Of a stretch of DNA of 64,000 bases, positions 1 through 11,591 are shown one piece after another (the first letter of the stretch is position 1; each line of letters opens with the position of its first letter). The notes under the pieces were generated by a model. It was not told where the DNA came from. It worked only from the letters and a program-made list of their open reading frames with translations, and did not search any database. The stretch is from Mesorhabditis belari (lineage: Eukaryota > Nematoda > Chromadorea > Rhabditida > Rhabditidae). The stretch lies in NCBI GenBank assembly GCA_958450365.1, contig CAUEEP010000478.1, forward strand, positions 52,775-116,774, given 5' to 3'. Position numbers and translations under genes: made by a program.

Positions 1-82
1 AGATTAAGCGCTTACTTGTAAAAATATCGAGAAAAGGAGCTTTATATAGAACTCTGAACAAGATTTACGATCGAGACTGGAG

Positions 83-138
83 TTGGTTTGGTTTGGTTTG
101 GTTTGGTTTGGTTTGGTTTGGTTTGGTTTGGTTTGGTT
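83..138. repeat. GGTTT pentanucleotide microsatellite
   Basis: About eleven head-to-tail copies of GGTTT. The open frame across it (88-294) is a product of the repeat. Confidence 0.95.
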
Positions 139-1750
139 CAAACATTTAATGGTTTAAAGATCCAAAGGATTCACTCACAGCCCATTGGTGAAAAGAATGA
201 TCACGGGGGTTCGATTGTTCTGGAGTTGATTCGTGAAGATGTTTGTCGCGTCGACGAGAGCTCTAAAGACAAGAAAAATTGTCAACATGTATAGTCTTGC
301 GCTCTAAAAAAGTATGATTTTCTCAAAAACCAAATGAGTTAATAAGTTCTCGTTTAGATATTTTAAATCCACGGACAATTTTTTCACTAGATTTATTTGT
401 GTAAGGATCTAAAACCTCATTCATTTTACATAAGTCTTTGATTGCTTGATTGCTGCTTTAAACATGCTTTAAACATGATATGATTGCTGCTCTAAACATG
501 ACATGGGTCGCGTCCGTTTCCTTCCTATTTGCGTCCCTATTTTGCAATTATTCGTGTCGCATTTTTCGTCTTTTCTCCCTTCCCGAAGTTATTTTTTTTG
601 CACTGCGGGTTGCTTTTTGCCTTCTTTCTGAGGGGGGGGACTTGGTTGTTTCTATTGATGCGCATGATGTTTTTGTAATGGGTATTGTTGCATTTTGGTT
701 TTGTACTAATAAATAGTAAAATTATAAATTCAACTTACTTTCTGCTACCCTTCAGGTTTTAAATCCTGTTTAGATAACTGGTTTAACATTGTAGAAAGAG
801 CTTATTAACATTTGTGCCGCCACCGACGAGTATTAATCTTGTGTTGGATGCTGCACGTTCTTGTTATGTTGTAAGTGCTTTGGGGAAACCCTTTTAACCT
901 TTTGTGCTAATCGGCCATTCTTAGCAGAATCATCCTCGATGATAAGGTTAAAGCGGGTCGCACCCCAAACTCATGATTGCTGCTTTAAAGATGCTTTAAA
1001 CATGACATGATTGCTGCTTTAAAGATGCTCTAAACATGACATGATTGCTGCTCTCGAAAAAATTTGATTTGCCAAAATGCCAAATGAGATTTGCCGATTT
1101 TTGTTAGCCAAGATAATCTTGCGTTTGCAATAATAGAGCACAAAAAGCATTTACTTTTAACTCTAAAAAACGTATTAATGCAAAAAAAAAAACGATTTTT
1201 TAGAAACCGTAAACTCGAATTTAACGATTTTTCAGTATTGTACCGCATAGGATTTTTGTAATGCTCGGATCGTCATTTAAGTCATTTAAAAATTCATTTA
1301 AAAAGACAAATTCATTTAAAAATGTTACGGTTCTTCTATTCTATGTAGAATTAAGCGTAGATTTTATGATTAATCGTTTTTTTCAGCTTCAGCAAAAAGT
1401 TCTCAATAACTTTGTACTAGTTTTCAAGGGGAGACTCAGGGCTATCGAATGACCATAATAGTTTAGTTTATCTTTGAATTTTCGCCAAATTATCAGTAAA
1501 ACAGTAACGAGTACGCTCGAAATATCGTCGAATTTGTTAAAAGCAAATAACATAGTGGATTCCAAGTGCCTTTTGGTGATCGACGTTCAAAATATAACGA
1601 GGTAAACTCTGATTTCGTTCTGCCCACCAGACCAGGCTTCGCTTCTTGGTCTATCCCGGATATTTTGGTTTTAACATATACCTGATGGACTAAAGGCTAG
1701 TAAATACTGGGTTGATGAATTGAAAGCTGCGGGCTATTGTCATATGTGAC
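139..1750. other. No gene; dispersed repeats
   Basis: I see no supportable exon. Around 455-500 and 985-1050 a short motif (ACATGATTGCTGCT with variable CTTTAAA joins) recurs several times. The pyrimidine-rich stretch at about 500-680 (GTCGCGTCCGTTTCC onward) is related to 19855-20080, so it is a dispersed repeat. The block at about 1380-1480 is related in inverse orientation to 41220-41300. Confidence 0.6.
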
Positions 1751-2042
1751 AGTTTGAGCACTTTCTTCAAAAGAAATCCATTTTGGTGTCAATGGAAAAG
1801 TTGTAGAGAATCAAAAATCAAGCTTATATTCAAATTTTCAGAATGATTCAAAAACTGCTTTTCAAGAAATGCCAAATTTACGAATTTTCACAAAACTTGC
1901 AACAAAACTTGCATTTTAAGCGAAACTACTAAGTGTATCTTTTTGGAAATTTGGCTGTAAGCCTAATTTTTGATTCTCTACAACTTTTCCATTGACACCA
2001 AAATGGGTTTCTTTTGAAGAAAGTGCTCAAATGCTCAAACTG
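1751..2042. repeat. Foldback (inverted-repeat) element
   Basis: The arm starting AGTTTGAGCACTTTCTTC at 1751 is repeated inverted and ends at 2042. The arms are roughly 100 bp with few mismatches, and a spacer lies between. A weaker relative of one arm is at about 35470-35530. No coding capacity; the layout is that of a MITE or foldback. Confidence 0.75.
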
Positions 2043-2104
2043 GAACATCTCGACATCTCCAGTCCTCCGTTTTTGAGTCTCACGCTTGTCTCACACACAA
2101 ACCA

Positions 2105-2420
2105 AAATCCTACTACGAAAGAGGAATCCGCAAATTGTCTGTAAAATGGGCAGAAGTCGTCAATAATAATGAAAATTATTTGGAATGAATTGATGGTTTT
2201 ATGTTGAATAAATTTTAGTTCAAAGCCCCGCAGTTTTCAATTCACTAACCCAATATTTCAAATCGTTTCAAACTTGAATCTATTCTCTTTTCTCAACTCC
2301 TTTCGATGGTATCGCTTAGAAAAGCTTGGCACTTTCTTTTCTTTCGAAAGAGAAAAGTGTCAAGCTTCTTTGTCTTTGTCTTTTTCTTTCTTTTCAGTTT
2401 TCAATTCACTAACCCAATAT
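2105..2420 (+). mobile_element. mariner transposase 3' fragment
   Basis: The plus strand encodes a degraded mariner C-terminus (YYERGIRKLS, then KWAEVVNNN). The same stretch with its flank recurs at about 61725-61980 next to more of the transposase, which confirms the identity. Only the tail of the gene and its 3' flank remain. It lies just beyond the last recognised exon of the minus-strand vWA gene and may have truncated it. Confidence 0.75.
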
Positions 2421-2524
2421 TTTCTAAATATTAACAATTCTAAGTCAAATACAGTGCTATCAAAAATTTAAGAGTCTTTCGCAAAAGCAAAAGTTTCGAG
2501 AACCAGCGTTTTCTATTCGCTAAC

Positions 2525-4556
2525 CCTCCAATAGCGGTGTTCGGAGCCAAATTTTCATCCACATTGGCATCAATCACTCGTTTTACGTCGCTACGCGCAT
2601 AGTAGTCGTCGAAACGGAAAACGATCTGAAAAAAGGCGAACCTCACAAATGATATGCTTAAAATTTTAAGGACTCGTTTTTTGCTTTAGTTAGTTTGAAG
2701 TTACATTTTAAACTAACTAAAGCATTTCCTTTCAATTTCCATTTACCGAAGCATTATCCTGTGAAGGAAATGGTGAGGTGTACCAGCTGGTTGATGGGTG
2801 AGCCGTATCCCATCCGAATTGAATAGCTAAACAAAAACTTCAAACTAAAAACTAAAAACTCAAAGAAGTCACCGGCAAAGCGAGCATAAATCGACGTCCC
2901 ATCAGCGCGCATGTTGAACTTGTCCAAGAAGTCGCCACTGAAAAAGAGTAACTAGACAGGGTTGTAAGGACTAGAGCGATCTTTGATATTGTATATTTTT
3001 GCTTAAAATTTATATATTATTTTTGTCTTTCTTTTGATTTATTTGATTTATTTAACTATTTAATTACTACTTTTTGACAAAAATGTCTTTTTAGAATGGC
3101 CAAGATATCGAGATGCGATCATCGACTTACACAAGCATTTTGGCGATGGATATCTCTAAGCGATTGATCATACACAAACAACTTGTTTCTAACGCAAGCA
3201 AACGCTTTCAAGAGTTATTCTGATTCTGATCATCCTGAATTCTGATCGTCCTGTGGTATTAAAGCTCCTTTTGTCGGTAAAGTTTGTCGGTGTTTTGTCA
3301 CCAAGAAGGTTCGAGATCAGCTACGCTTGAAAGCTACGTTCGCAAGCAATGCTACTCTATTTGGATATGCTGAAACAAGAAATACATACATAAGCTAAAA
3401 AGCATTTTGGAAACAGTATTTGGTGCTTTCAACAGGATGAGGCACTCGTACAAAAAGCTCGTTCTAGATTGGTGCAAGGAGAATTTCCCCGAATTTATCG
3501 ATTTTAACCAGGCAAACCCGGACCTCAACCCCCTCGATTATTCTGTATTGAAAGCCAAAGCATGCTCGAAATCCCATTTAACAGTCGATTCTTTAAAGGA
3601 AGCTCTTCAGAAAGCTTGCAACGAGCTGGACACGCCCTATCATTTCGCCACCGTGTTCCCAAAACGCCTGCAGGCCTGTGTTGCTGCCAAGTAAATGTTT
3701 TATGTTAAATTATTGTATTCAAAGCAATTTTTGCTAGTTTGTGTCATTTTAATGTCAGCTGGTCTTTAAATCTTCAAGTTCTTTAGTCCCGTAATCCTGG
3801 ATAACCCTGTAGACGAGATTAAGTACAGCAAAACGTTGTTTGGGATATACTTTGCACTCAAAAAACGTCTCTGACGCACTTAAGCACTCATTTTTCTTGA
3901 AACACAAATGCTGATGTAAGAAAAATGATGAATGCGTCAGAAAGGAATTGTTTTTGGAGTAGCAGAGTTGTGCCACAAGGTCTTGTTGGTCTCCAACCAG
4001 GTCTTGTTCTGACCCAGCTTGACAACAGATCTGGCCCACAAGAGCCTCTTGACCTGGCTTCTGACGGAAAACTGTCCTTCTTTGATTAAATCCTTCGTTT
4101 AGAATTTAGAAATTAAAAAGTATCCAAACTACTAACTATTTAACTACTAACATACCAAAAAACTATTTTGATTCTTTAGAGAACTCTTTTATTATTCGTT
4201 ACTGTTAAACTAGTTTTTTTTAGATGTCGTTGCTTTTTTTAGATGTTTTTTAGATGTCACCTCCTTTGTTACGATGAAGATATGAATACAGAAAAGAAAG
4301 GAAGATCAAAAATGGAAAGCCTATTTCTTACCGGTATCACTTGAAGCCCTCAAAGATCCACTTACGCTAAAGCTCTCCAATCGTCGAGTGATCGAGGCGA
4401 GGTTTTCGTGTCAAAGATGAAGATCACATCTTGTGCATTACACGCAAATTGTTCAGCTAAATCTCTAGGTGAATTCGATAAAATTCTATAAATCTCACAT
4501 GTTCCATGAGCTGAAATGAAGAAAAACGCTAAAAGAAGAAAATATTTAAAAGCCAT
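2525..4556 (-). CDS. Secreted vWA-domain protein, 5' part only
   Basis: Four minus-strand exons join in phase: 4556-4366, 2937-2873, 2826-2747 and 2625-2525. Exon 1 gives a signal peptide (MAFKYFLLLAFFFISAHG) and the first strand of a vWA domain, QDVIFIFDTKTS. A full MIDAS motif would read DxSxS, so the metal site looks altered. Exon 3 gives ARFAAIQFG and exon 4 ends in PNTAIGG, the usual vWA core order. Donors are GTAAG, GTGAC, GTAAAT and GTTAG. The last donor leaves phase 2 and I find no following exon; mariner debris starts at about 2420. The gene is either truncated or continues left of the window. Intron 1 (2938-4365) holds a Tc1 fragment. Nematodes have many secreted vWA and lectin proteins, some linked to immunity; a role here is inference. 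Confidence 0.7.
3220..3694 (+). mobile_element. Tc1-like transposase C-terminal fragment
   Basis: Codons with frameshifts read LDMLKQEIHT, then KHFGNSIWCFQQDEA, then NPDLNPLDYSVLKAKAC, and end in FPKRLQACVAAK at a TAA at 3694. This is the catalytic half of a Tc1-family DDE transposase; related sequence is at 27362 and 43840. The element lies in intron 1 of the minus-strand vWA gene, in the opposite orientation. It has no TIRs and is inactive. Confidence 0.85.
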
Positions 4557-4740
4557 ATTCGCCGTTTTGACAAAGAAACAACGAGACTTTTCCATTTTTG
4601 TCCAGACTTTTTTGCGTTTATCTGATAAGAGCTTTTTTTACGGTCTGAAGTCAAAAGAACGGGCAATTAGTTGGATATTTTATTGTCCACGCCCAGAATT
4701 GCGAAAGTTTATGGAATTTTTTCTGATTAGGCAAAATAGT

Positions 4741-5222
4741 AGAAGGGCAAGAAAGGAGGCAAAGGAGAACAACAGCCAACTGTTGCCGAACCGACAACCG
4801 ACGAACTGAAACAAGTGGTTGCTCAACTCGATGGACAAGTGCTTCCAGCTCTCGCTCAACTCAACGAGCAAGCTGCAAAGATTGAGGGTGTCGAACCCGA
4901 GAAAGAGAATGCCCACAATTTGACTGTTCGAGCTCAATCACTTCTTGACGAGGCACAGAAAAAACTTGACGAGAAGATTGCCGCTGATGAGAAAGCTGCT
5001 CGTGTTGAAGCAAAATTGCTTGAGATCAAAGTCGTGCCCGAGAGTGTCGCCGCTCTTGCACAAGCTCCACAACAAGAAATCCCACAAGACGATCAGGATG
5101 TGTTGAAGAGACAAGAAGATGCCACTGAAGTCGACATTGGAAAGCTTCAAGAGAAACTCGGTCAAGTCTTTTCGCTGAATCCAAATTTTTCAACCAAAGC
5201 AGCTACTCAAACTTTTGCATAA
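4741..5222 (+). CDS. Acidic coiled-coil protein, 3' exon
   Basis: One open frame runs from an apparent acceptor (AATAGTAG before AAGGGCAAG) to a TAA at 5222, about 160 residues. It starts KGKKGGKGEQQ and is then rich in A, E, K, Q and L with heptad spacing, for example SLLDEAQKKLDEKIAADEKA. No signal peptide or membrane segment is seen. There is no in-frame ATG near the start, so an upstream exon is needed; none is convincing between 4557 and 4740. The gene diverges from the vWA gene starting at 4556. I do not recognise the family; spectrin-like or late-embryogenesis-like helices are possible. Codon use and the lack of stops make it more gene-like than its surroundings. Confidence 0.5.
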
Positions 5223-5245
5223 TTAAAATTAAAGATCAATATCTT

Positions 5246-5509
5246 AAACTAAAAACGAATGTTTATTGGCTTATGCTTTCGAGTCAGTTTTGATCACTTA
5301 GTGTATAATAAAAGTTCTTTTGTTTGTTGAGTGGCAAAATGACAAGAATCGGCTAGGGATTCTATTCAAAAGACTCTCCACCATCTCTCTCCCTTTCACA
5401 CGCTCTTTGTGCACTCTTTGTGCACTCTTTGTGCGCTCTTTGCATGCCCGCGTAATCGTATCCCATCTGGCATCCGCTCTTTCCATAACCACACCCATTC
5501 TCCCTTCAC
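5246..5509 (+). promoter_or_regulatory. Conserved 5' flank of the U1 unit
   Basis: The roughly 250 bp upstream of this U1 copy are repeated almost unchanged at 23927-24177. The proximal 100 bp are also found before the other two copies. The block contains CTCTTTGTGCACTCTTTGTGC-type repeats and a CCCATCTGGCATCC box followed by CCATAACCCACACCCATTCT. Conservation close to the transcript start fits snRNA promoter elements, but which box is the PSE cannot be told by eye. Confidence 0.45.
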
Positions 5510-5663
5510 AAACTTACCTGGCTGGGGGGCTCTCGTGATCATGAAGACGGGACCCCCATGGCGAGGCTCGGCCATTGCCCTTTAGGCTGGGTTGACCTGT
5601 GTTGCAGTCCCGAGTTGGGATTCGCTAACAGCTAAATTTTTGCGTGAGGGGCTGCGTTCGCGC
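5510..5663 (+). ncRNA. U1 snRNA, truncated copy
   Basis: The 5' end reads AAACTTACCTGGCTGGGG, the U1 segment that pairs with 5' splice sites. A stem-loop I with GATCATGAAG (U1-70K site), a stem-loop II, an Sm site AATTTTTGCG and the start of stem-loop IV follow. The 3' strand of stem-loop IV (GGCCCTG) present in the other three copies is missing. The U1A loop is altered (ATTGCCC instead of ATTGCAC). Probably a pseudogene. Confidence 0.85.
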
Positions 5664-6738
5664 TAAAGAAAACGGATAGAGTGATTGGGATGATGCAGCT
5701 GATCATTAAAAATAGCCATTTCTCGAAACCAACAAGTGATCAAGTTGAGAGATCATCGAGATTTAGCCTCCTTTTCAAATAAAGTATTTCAGTTGAGGGC
5801 ATTTTGCGTAAAAGCTTATTTTTTGCAAGTTACTTCAAGATGGACACCAAATAGGGTAAAAAAAAATGGCGATTGGACTACGGCGTACTTGGATGTGCTT
5901 TAAGAATCCATCGCCCAAGCCTAGATGGGTTACGGTTGCTTTTGCCAAGAGCACATTATTTACTATGGCACAAAAACTTTTTTTTCCTTTAGAACTTTTA
6001 GCAACGATTACGGTAGCTCATCCAAAGCCACGGAAATTTCCAGAGCAGAGCTCTCGAATTTTTGCATCTTCAAGGAATTATGCATTGGGTAAAAGAAAAA
6101 AAAATATAGTTAAAGAAAACGAGGTCTTTTGTTTTAATAGAGGATGACTTAGAGAAAAGGTGTCGCAAATTTTAAATGTTAATTTATCTTCTTGTTAAAT
6201 GTTAACTTTTAGCACGACGTCGCATTCCAATTGGTGTCGCCGCCATTTGGAGGTAGTCGATGGCAGCGCCGCGTCGTCGTTTCTTTTTTGTTTTTAAATC
6301 ATTTGTTCATTCAAAACATTTGTTTCCTCTTCGTTTATTTTTCCTTTTTAAATCATTTGTTTGCGTCAGATTAATTGAAAGTAGCGTTTTACGTGATAAA
6401 TTTTGGATTGAAATGAGAAAGCAATCTATTTCCATTTGGGAGCCGAGTGGAGAATCCGGAACTTTTCGTAGCCGGACCACAATGAAGCCCAAAACTCACA
6501 AATAAGATGGTTTGCGGAGTTGAATGGAAACAACGAAAGCAAGGCTCATCTTCTGCACCGTTACAAAACTTGCTATCTGGGCGGAAATCTCAGAAAAAAA
6601 TTAGCTGGGCGGCGGAATGTTTTTTTACCCCCGCGACTTTTTTTCCACATTTATTTTCAAGTATTTTAATATTATTTATAATATTTCAAGTATGTTATAT
6701 TATTATTTATATTTATTATTTCTTTAAATATATATATA
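5664..6738. other. No gene; U1 flank and LINE-tail repeats
   Basis: The 3' flank of U1 copy 1 (to about 5790) is shared with the flanks of the other U1 copies. The block at 6045-6190 is shared with 25690-25830 and corresponds to the tail of a LINE fragment. The open frames at 5866, 6260 and 6507 show no recognisable domain and I do not call them genes. Confidence 0.55.
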
Positions 6739-7170
6739 CAGGGTGCGCCATAATTATCGCAACAAGGTATCACGCGCGTTCCAGGACAATAACTCGTTTA
6801 TTTAAACTTCATTTCTGTTTTTTTTTGTGTTTTTATTATATTTGGAATATAATTGAAACTTTTTTCATATAAAATGTGTTTTTTTAGAATGGCTTGAAAA
6901 TCCTTCATCGATAATCGATCATCATGCTGCAGCTAATGACAATCGATCATCATCGATCATGCTGATGCACAAGCTAGGAGTCTCCGGAGATTCATAAGCG
7001 TCTTAAAGTCGACAGAAGTTTCATTTTCCGCACTATTCAACGCTACGAAGCTACGGGGATAATTGCTGATGCATTTGAGCGTCCACCAAGAAGCGGTGGA
7101 CACTCAAATGTCGTCACAAAGACAAACATCAAGCGAGTGAGGGACCAAATTCGGAAGAAGCCAAACCAGT
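6739..7170 (+). mobile_element. Tc1-like element, 5' part (copy 1)
   Basis: Starts after a TA with the TIR CAGGGTGCGCCATAATTA. About 200 bp further it encodes the paired-type helix-turn-helix of the transposase, with frameshifts: IHKRLKVDRSFIFRTIQRYE, then a basic linker. The catalytic half is missing. The same 5' end recurs at 23619 and, more diverged, at 43334. Confidence 0.85.
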
Positions 7171-7239
7171 CGGCAAGGTAAATGGCAAATGCAAGATGGC
7201 GATTTCAAGCACCGCATTGCGTCGGATCCCCAAAAATAA

Positions 7240-7400
7240 GCTCAAATTTACTGCTGACTACGTGTTCTTCTAGGATTTTCCACAATTTATTATTTATTAT
7301 GGCAAAAAAACTTTTTTACACTAAGCTTAAGTTCACATTAGTAATATTTATTATATTTATTATATAATAACCATTAGGACTAATCAATTTAATGATTATA
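7240..7400. repeat. Paralogue of 25984-26647 lacking the mariner insertion
   Basis: This stretch (GATTTTCCACAATTTATT through ACTAATCAATTTAATG) matches 25984-26069 and 26611-26647, where a 541-bp mariner derivative lies between the two halves. It is therefore a paralogous empty site. Confidence 0.75.
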
Positions 7401-8102
7401 TTAGGTTGCAGCTTAAGTCTTGACTCCATTAGCTAACAATGAAACGCTGGCTCCACAAATTCAGAAATGCGGACATTTCTCTTGAGAATGAAGACCGATT
7501 GGGTAGACCCAGAGAGCTTGAAAATGCAGATATTCTACAAAATATTCGCGAAAATCCCCGGATTTCTTTGCATGAAATTCTGGCTGAGGTTGGATACTCT
7601 GATGTAAAAGTTGAAATCACCTCCTTAATATGGGTTTTAAATCGATTTATGATCAATGGGTGCCCCACAACCTCACCGACTCCATGAATAGGCAGAGGTT
7701 ATCAGTTGTCACTGCTCTTCTTTCCAGATACGAGAAGAAATCTTTCTTGCCGTGTGTAGTGATGGGAGATGAGAAGTGGAAGCTGTAAACTTCCAGAGAA
7801 AACGAGAATGGGTCGGATCTGGAGTTACACCAGCAAAGGATTCGCCACCACCAGAAGAAGTACATGCTATCGGTGGAATCTCTTACGTGTCATTTCTTGA
7901 GAGTTTTAATAAACAGACAATCAATGCTCGATTATACAGCGACCAGCTCAAAAAAACTCGATGAGAAAATTAAGAAAAAGCGCCCTAATTTGAAAAAAGT
8001 CATTCTTCAACACGACAACACCAGTTCACAAACGGTAAAGTTGAGCCGCTCCACAATCGACGAGTTGAACTGGGAACTTATCCCAATCAACATATTCTCA
8101 TG
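7401..8102 (+). mobile_element. mariner element, degenerate, 3' truncated
   Basis: Follows a TA and starts TTAGGTTGCAGC. The reading frame, broken by stops and shifts, covers the second helix-turn-helix (MKRWLHKFRN to ENPRISLHEILAEVGYS), QWVPHNLT, the first catalytic block (VVMGDEKW) and KVILQHDNTSSQTVK with the second catalytic Asp. It stops before the SPDLAPSD motif. Inactive. Confidence 0.85.
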
Positions 8103-9346
8103 AGCTCAGTTCTCAGTCTCATGTCTAGAGTGTGCTCCTTGTTGACAGACAATTTGTCAGACAAGTCTGCCTTGACAACTTTTTTGTCAGACAATTGATC
8201 CGACAACCCTCCGACAACGCGTTTTCTAAAAGGTGCGCTTTTAAGCAAAGCTATAAAGGCCGCGCGAAAAAAATGTGCAAAATTTCCTTAAAATGTAGTA
8301 ATGGATAGTTTTATTTGAGGATTTACGCTTTTTAGGGCGTGGAATTTGTTTTTGAATAGTTCTAGTGCAAATGTAGAAAATAGGCCTGGTAAATTCGTAA
8401 ATAATATACTTTTTTAATAGTGTTTCTTAACATTTTCCGTTTTAAATATGTTTTTTTTTTTAAATTTTACATAGCATTTTAAAATTTGTAAGTTTTAGCG
8501 AACTTTTGACATGAGCTGCGACGAAAATCAAGTCTTTCGCGTGGTGTCCGACTTCAAGAAATGCGGAGGACGGCCATTTTAAGGTATTTTTTTTGTTCCT
8601 CTTTAGACTTTTTAAAATAAATTAAACAAAATTGTTTTAGGGTTGTTGATGTGCACTCTCTTACGCTCGTCGACTTTCAAGAAGACTAGAATAACAAAAA
8701 GAAAAAAACAAAAAGTTATGGAAAGAGTAATAGAAAAAAAGCGCAAGATTTTAATGTACATTTGCATTTTGAAAAATTTGCTGATGTAAAGCATAGGGCT
8801 ACGGTAGCTTATCTTTGGCGCGTGCTTTTTAGAAAACGCTTTGTCTGCAAGGAACACACTCTACTCATGTCCTACAGATATCATCTTTTCCGATCGATGC
8901 AACACGTCCTGGATGGAGAACGCTTCCAAAATGAATCATAACTTTTTATTAGAAAAAAAAGTCACAAAAGAGCGCTTTGATATCTGGTGATTCAGTTTAA
9001 AGATTCTAATTCTAACAACTAATTCATTGTTATATTTAAAAAAAGATTTTTAAATATAACAATTTCAGAGCATCTTTACTTTTCTTTTCTTTTCTGGGCG
9101 GTTATTTTACACCATAAAACTTGAGGAATAGCTAAGCTGGAATGGGTTTTTTCGGAAAACGACCTCTCCTTTTGTGCAATCAATTTGCCCAAAAGCTGAA
9201 CAAATTCCAAAGCTTTTTATTCCAAAATGTAGAGGAGATCTTCAGCTTTCGAATGATATATAACACTCATATATATCTGTTCGATATCTTGGGAAATCTA
9301 GAAAATAGTAAAAATGCGCATTCATAGCTGGACAACCCAATTCTTT
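8103..9346. other. No gene recognised
   Basis: At 8140-8215 a short word related to TTGTCAGACAA recurs in both orientations. The rest is AT-rich with poly-T and poly-A runs. A 23-codon frame at 8511 (MSCDENQVFRVVSDFKKCGG) is too short to call. Confidence 0.5.
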
Positions 9347-9546
9347 TCGCCTTTTTGTTCAACATTGCTCATCGCATCACTGCCATTCACCGTTTAATCC
9401 TCGAGTTTGATCTTTGATTTTGAGCGCTACCAACTTTCAGTACGCTACAACTTTCAGCGTGAAGCTTTCCCTCAACATTTACATTTAACGGCTAATTTTA
9501 TGTTAAATCTTTTATAGACTCACTTTTTAGACTTTTTAAACTTTCA

Positions 9547-10672
9547 GATGAGGATTTGCTTGATGCCATTGAACTCAATCCAACCCTTATCACTCGTGAG
9601 TTAGTGGAGACATTTGGGATGGACCAAAAAACAATCGTAAACCACTTACATCAATTAGGAAAAACAATTCACTGCGGAAGATGGGTTCCTCATGAACTGA
9701 CTCAAGGCAACAAAACAACTCGTGTTATCGTTAGCCCTACTCTGCTTCAAAAAGGCAAATCTCATGATTTTTAGGGAAGATGTTTTATCGGATCTAACAT
9801 CTGATAAAACATGGATTCATTATGAGAACGTCAAAGCCAAAAATCAGTGGCTTTCTCTTGGTCAACCCCGATAACCAACTTCAAAACCCGATATTCATGG
9901 AAAGAAACTTATCTTTGCTGTTGGTGGAATACAAATGTTTTGGGGTATTATTGAGTTGTTGAATCCGGGAGAAATTGTCACCGCTGATTTTTATTCAAAA
10001 CAGTTCAGAAGAGTTAACGAGGCTTTAAAGAAAGGGCGTTGAAACATCAAAGGCGCAATTTTTGCATGTTAATGCAAAACCTCACACTGCAAAAGTCACT
10101 CACCAAAAAATCGACGAGCTTGGTGGAAACTTCTGCCCCACGCACCGGACCTGGCCCCATCAGATGTCCGGACCTGACCCTATCAGATCTCCGGACCTGA
10201 CCCCATCAGATGGTCGGACCTGGCCCCATCAGCTGTCCGGACCTGGTCCCATCAGCTGTTCCGACCTGACCCTATCAGATCTTCGGACCTGGCCCCATCA
10301 GATCTTCGGACCTGGCCCCATCAGATGTCCAGACCTGACCCCATCAGATGTCCGGACCTGGCCCTATCAGATGTCCGGACCTGGCCCCATCAGATGGGTT
10401 TTTGTTTCGGTCGTTGAAGAGTTTTCTTATAGGAGAAAAGTTCGAGAATTATGCACAGATCAAAAAAAGCAGTCGACACTTATTCTGGCTCGAAAACTCC
10501 CCGTTTTTTTGAGGATCACTGGATGAGGATGGGACCAGGAACTTGTGACGAAGATGGGAACAAATCATCAATAATAATGGAGAATATATCATTCATTGGT
10601 GTGCGTTTGTTTATGCTTTTAGCAATAAACAGTTTTGGGACAAAAACCGACATTACTTTTTCCTCAACCTAA
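9547..10672 (+). mobile_element. mariner transposase pseudogene with internal minisatellite
   Basis: Encodes the second HTH (LLDAIELNPTLITRELVETF, ending WVPHELTQGN), a shifted middle with the first catalytic region around 9810-9830, HVNAKPHTAK with the second Asp position replaced, then a 23-bp tandem repeat where SPDLAPSD should be. A degraded C-terminus (NNNGEYII) follows and the TIR ends CCTCAACCTAA at 10672. The N-terminal HTH and 5' TIR are absent. Frameshifts and stops rule out activity. Confidence 0.85.
10137..10396 (+). repeat. 23-bp minisatellite inside mariner
   Basis: About eleven copies of a 23-bp unit containing GGACCTGGCCCCATCAGAT. One frame of the unit reads PDLAPSD, the conserved mariner motif preceding the third catalytic Asp. 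As 23 is not a multiple of 3, the frame rotates each unit and all three frames stay open. Confidence 0.95.
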
Positions 10673-11150
10673 TAGAATTTCCATCTAATTTGACAATTTG
10701 CAATTTCTTTTCTTTATTTATTCATTCATTTATTCATTCATTTAGCATTTAACTAGCATTTATTGTTAACAATTTTCAGACACAATAAAAATCCGTGGTG
10801 CAAGGTCTCGTTTGGCACGTGTAATAAGCCGCAGTCGTGCAGCTTTGACTCATGATGTTCACATTGAATCCTAAACATTGAGTTTATGTTCTAAAATCTA
10901 TAAAATCTATAAAATCTATAAAATTAGTAAAATATCAACGATTTGATGCTGAAGACTTTAAAAAAAAAGCCCCAATCGATCAAACAAACCGCTTTGTTGT
11001 TGCACGACCGCGCAATCGCCACCCTTATCGATGATGTCACCACTCTAAAATGAGAGACATTTTTGAAGTTATCAACTCTTGTCTATCAAAATCTAAAGCA
11101 TTTTCTTTAGACTTTAGACTATAGACTTTAGACTATAGACTATAGACTAT

Positions 11151-11591
11151 AGTGAAAACAAGGAAACCTTCTATACCCAATGGGTATGCCAGATGGCGAG
11201 CGATTGCGTGGCCGCACAAAGAACACCTTGCCCGTCATTTATATAGGGGTTTTTCTTTAGCTTTATATGATGATACAAAAAGATATATAGATGAATTTAT
11301 ACCCTGGGGTTTTCGGGGACGGCGAATCGATTGTCGGTATTCATTTTATTAATTCTATTAAGTAGAACTCGGATTTAATTGGTCGAAACTGTTAGATGAA
11401 TTCGGAAAGCCGCTTTGCCAGTTTCTCTTTTTGTCAGTTTGTCTTTTTGTCAGCTTCTCTGAGAGCTCAGAAAGGCTATCGCAAAGATATAAAAGTCCAT
11501 TTATTAGATTAAAAAAGTCGAGACAAGATTACGATGATCGAGAAAATTTTAATTTGATCGAGAAACGTTTTAGGAAACGGAGAATTTTCAG
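11151..11591. other. No gene recognised
   Basis: An open frame at 11152-11352 has no recognisable domain. At 11420-11465 a short TTTGTCAGTTTCTCT-type repeat is seen. Confidence 0.45.

Larger units (their letters stand above)
9347..11150. repeat. Left arm of a large inverted duplication
   Basis: Segments 9347-9799 and 10687-11150 are repeated inverted at 13222-14287. The right arm lacks 9800-10686, most of a mariner copy. The inner edges of both arms run into CTTTAGACTATAG-type tandem repeats (short at 11106-11150, long at 13222-13415). The outer edge cuts through the start of the small membrane-protein gene at 14260. Confidence 0.85.

Noticed and set aside
9556..9774. HTH frame as a domesticated transposase gene
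   Set aside because: The frame ends where mariner is frameshifted, and the inverted copy has the same stop; nothing suggests selection.
10062..10526. 154-codon protein with GPDLTPSD repeats
   Set aside because: A decayed mariner with an expanded 23-bp unit; the frame rotates every unit.
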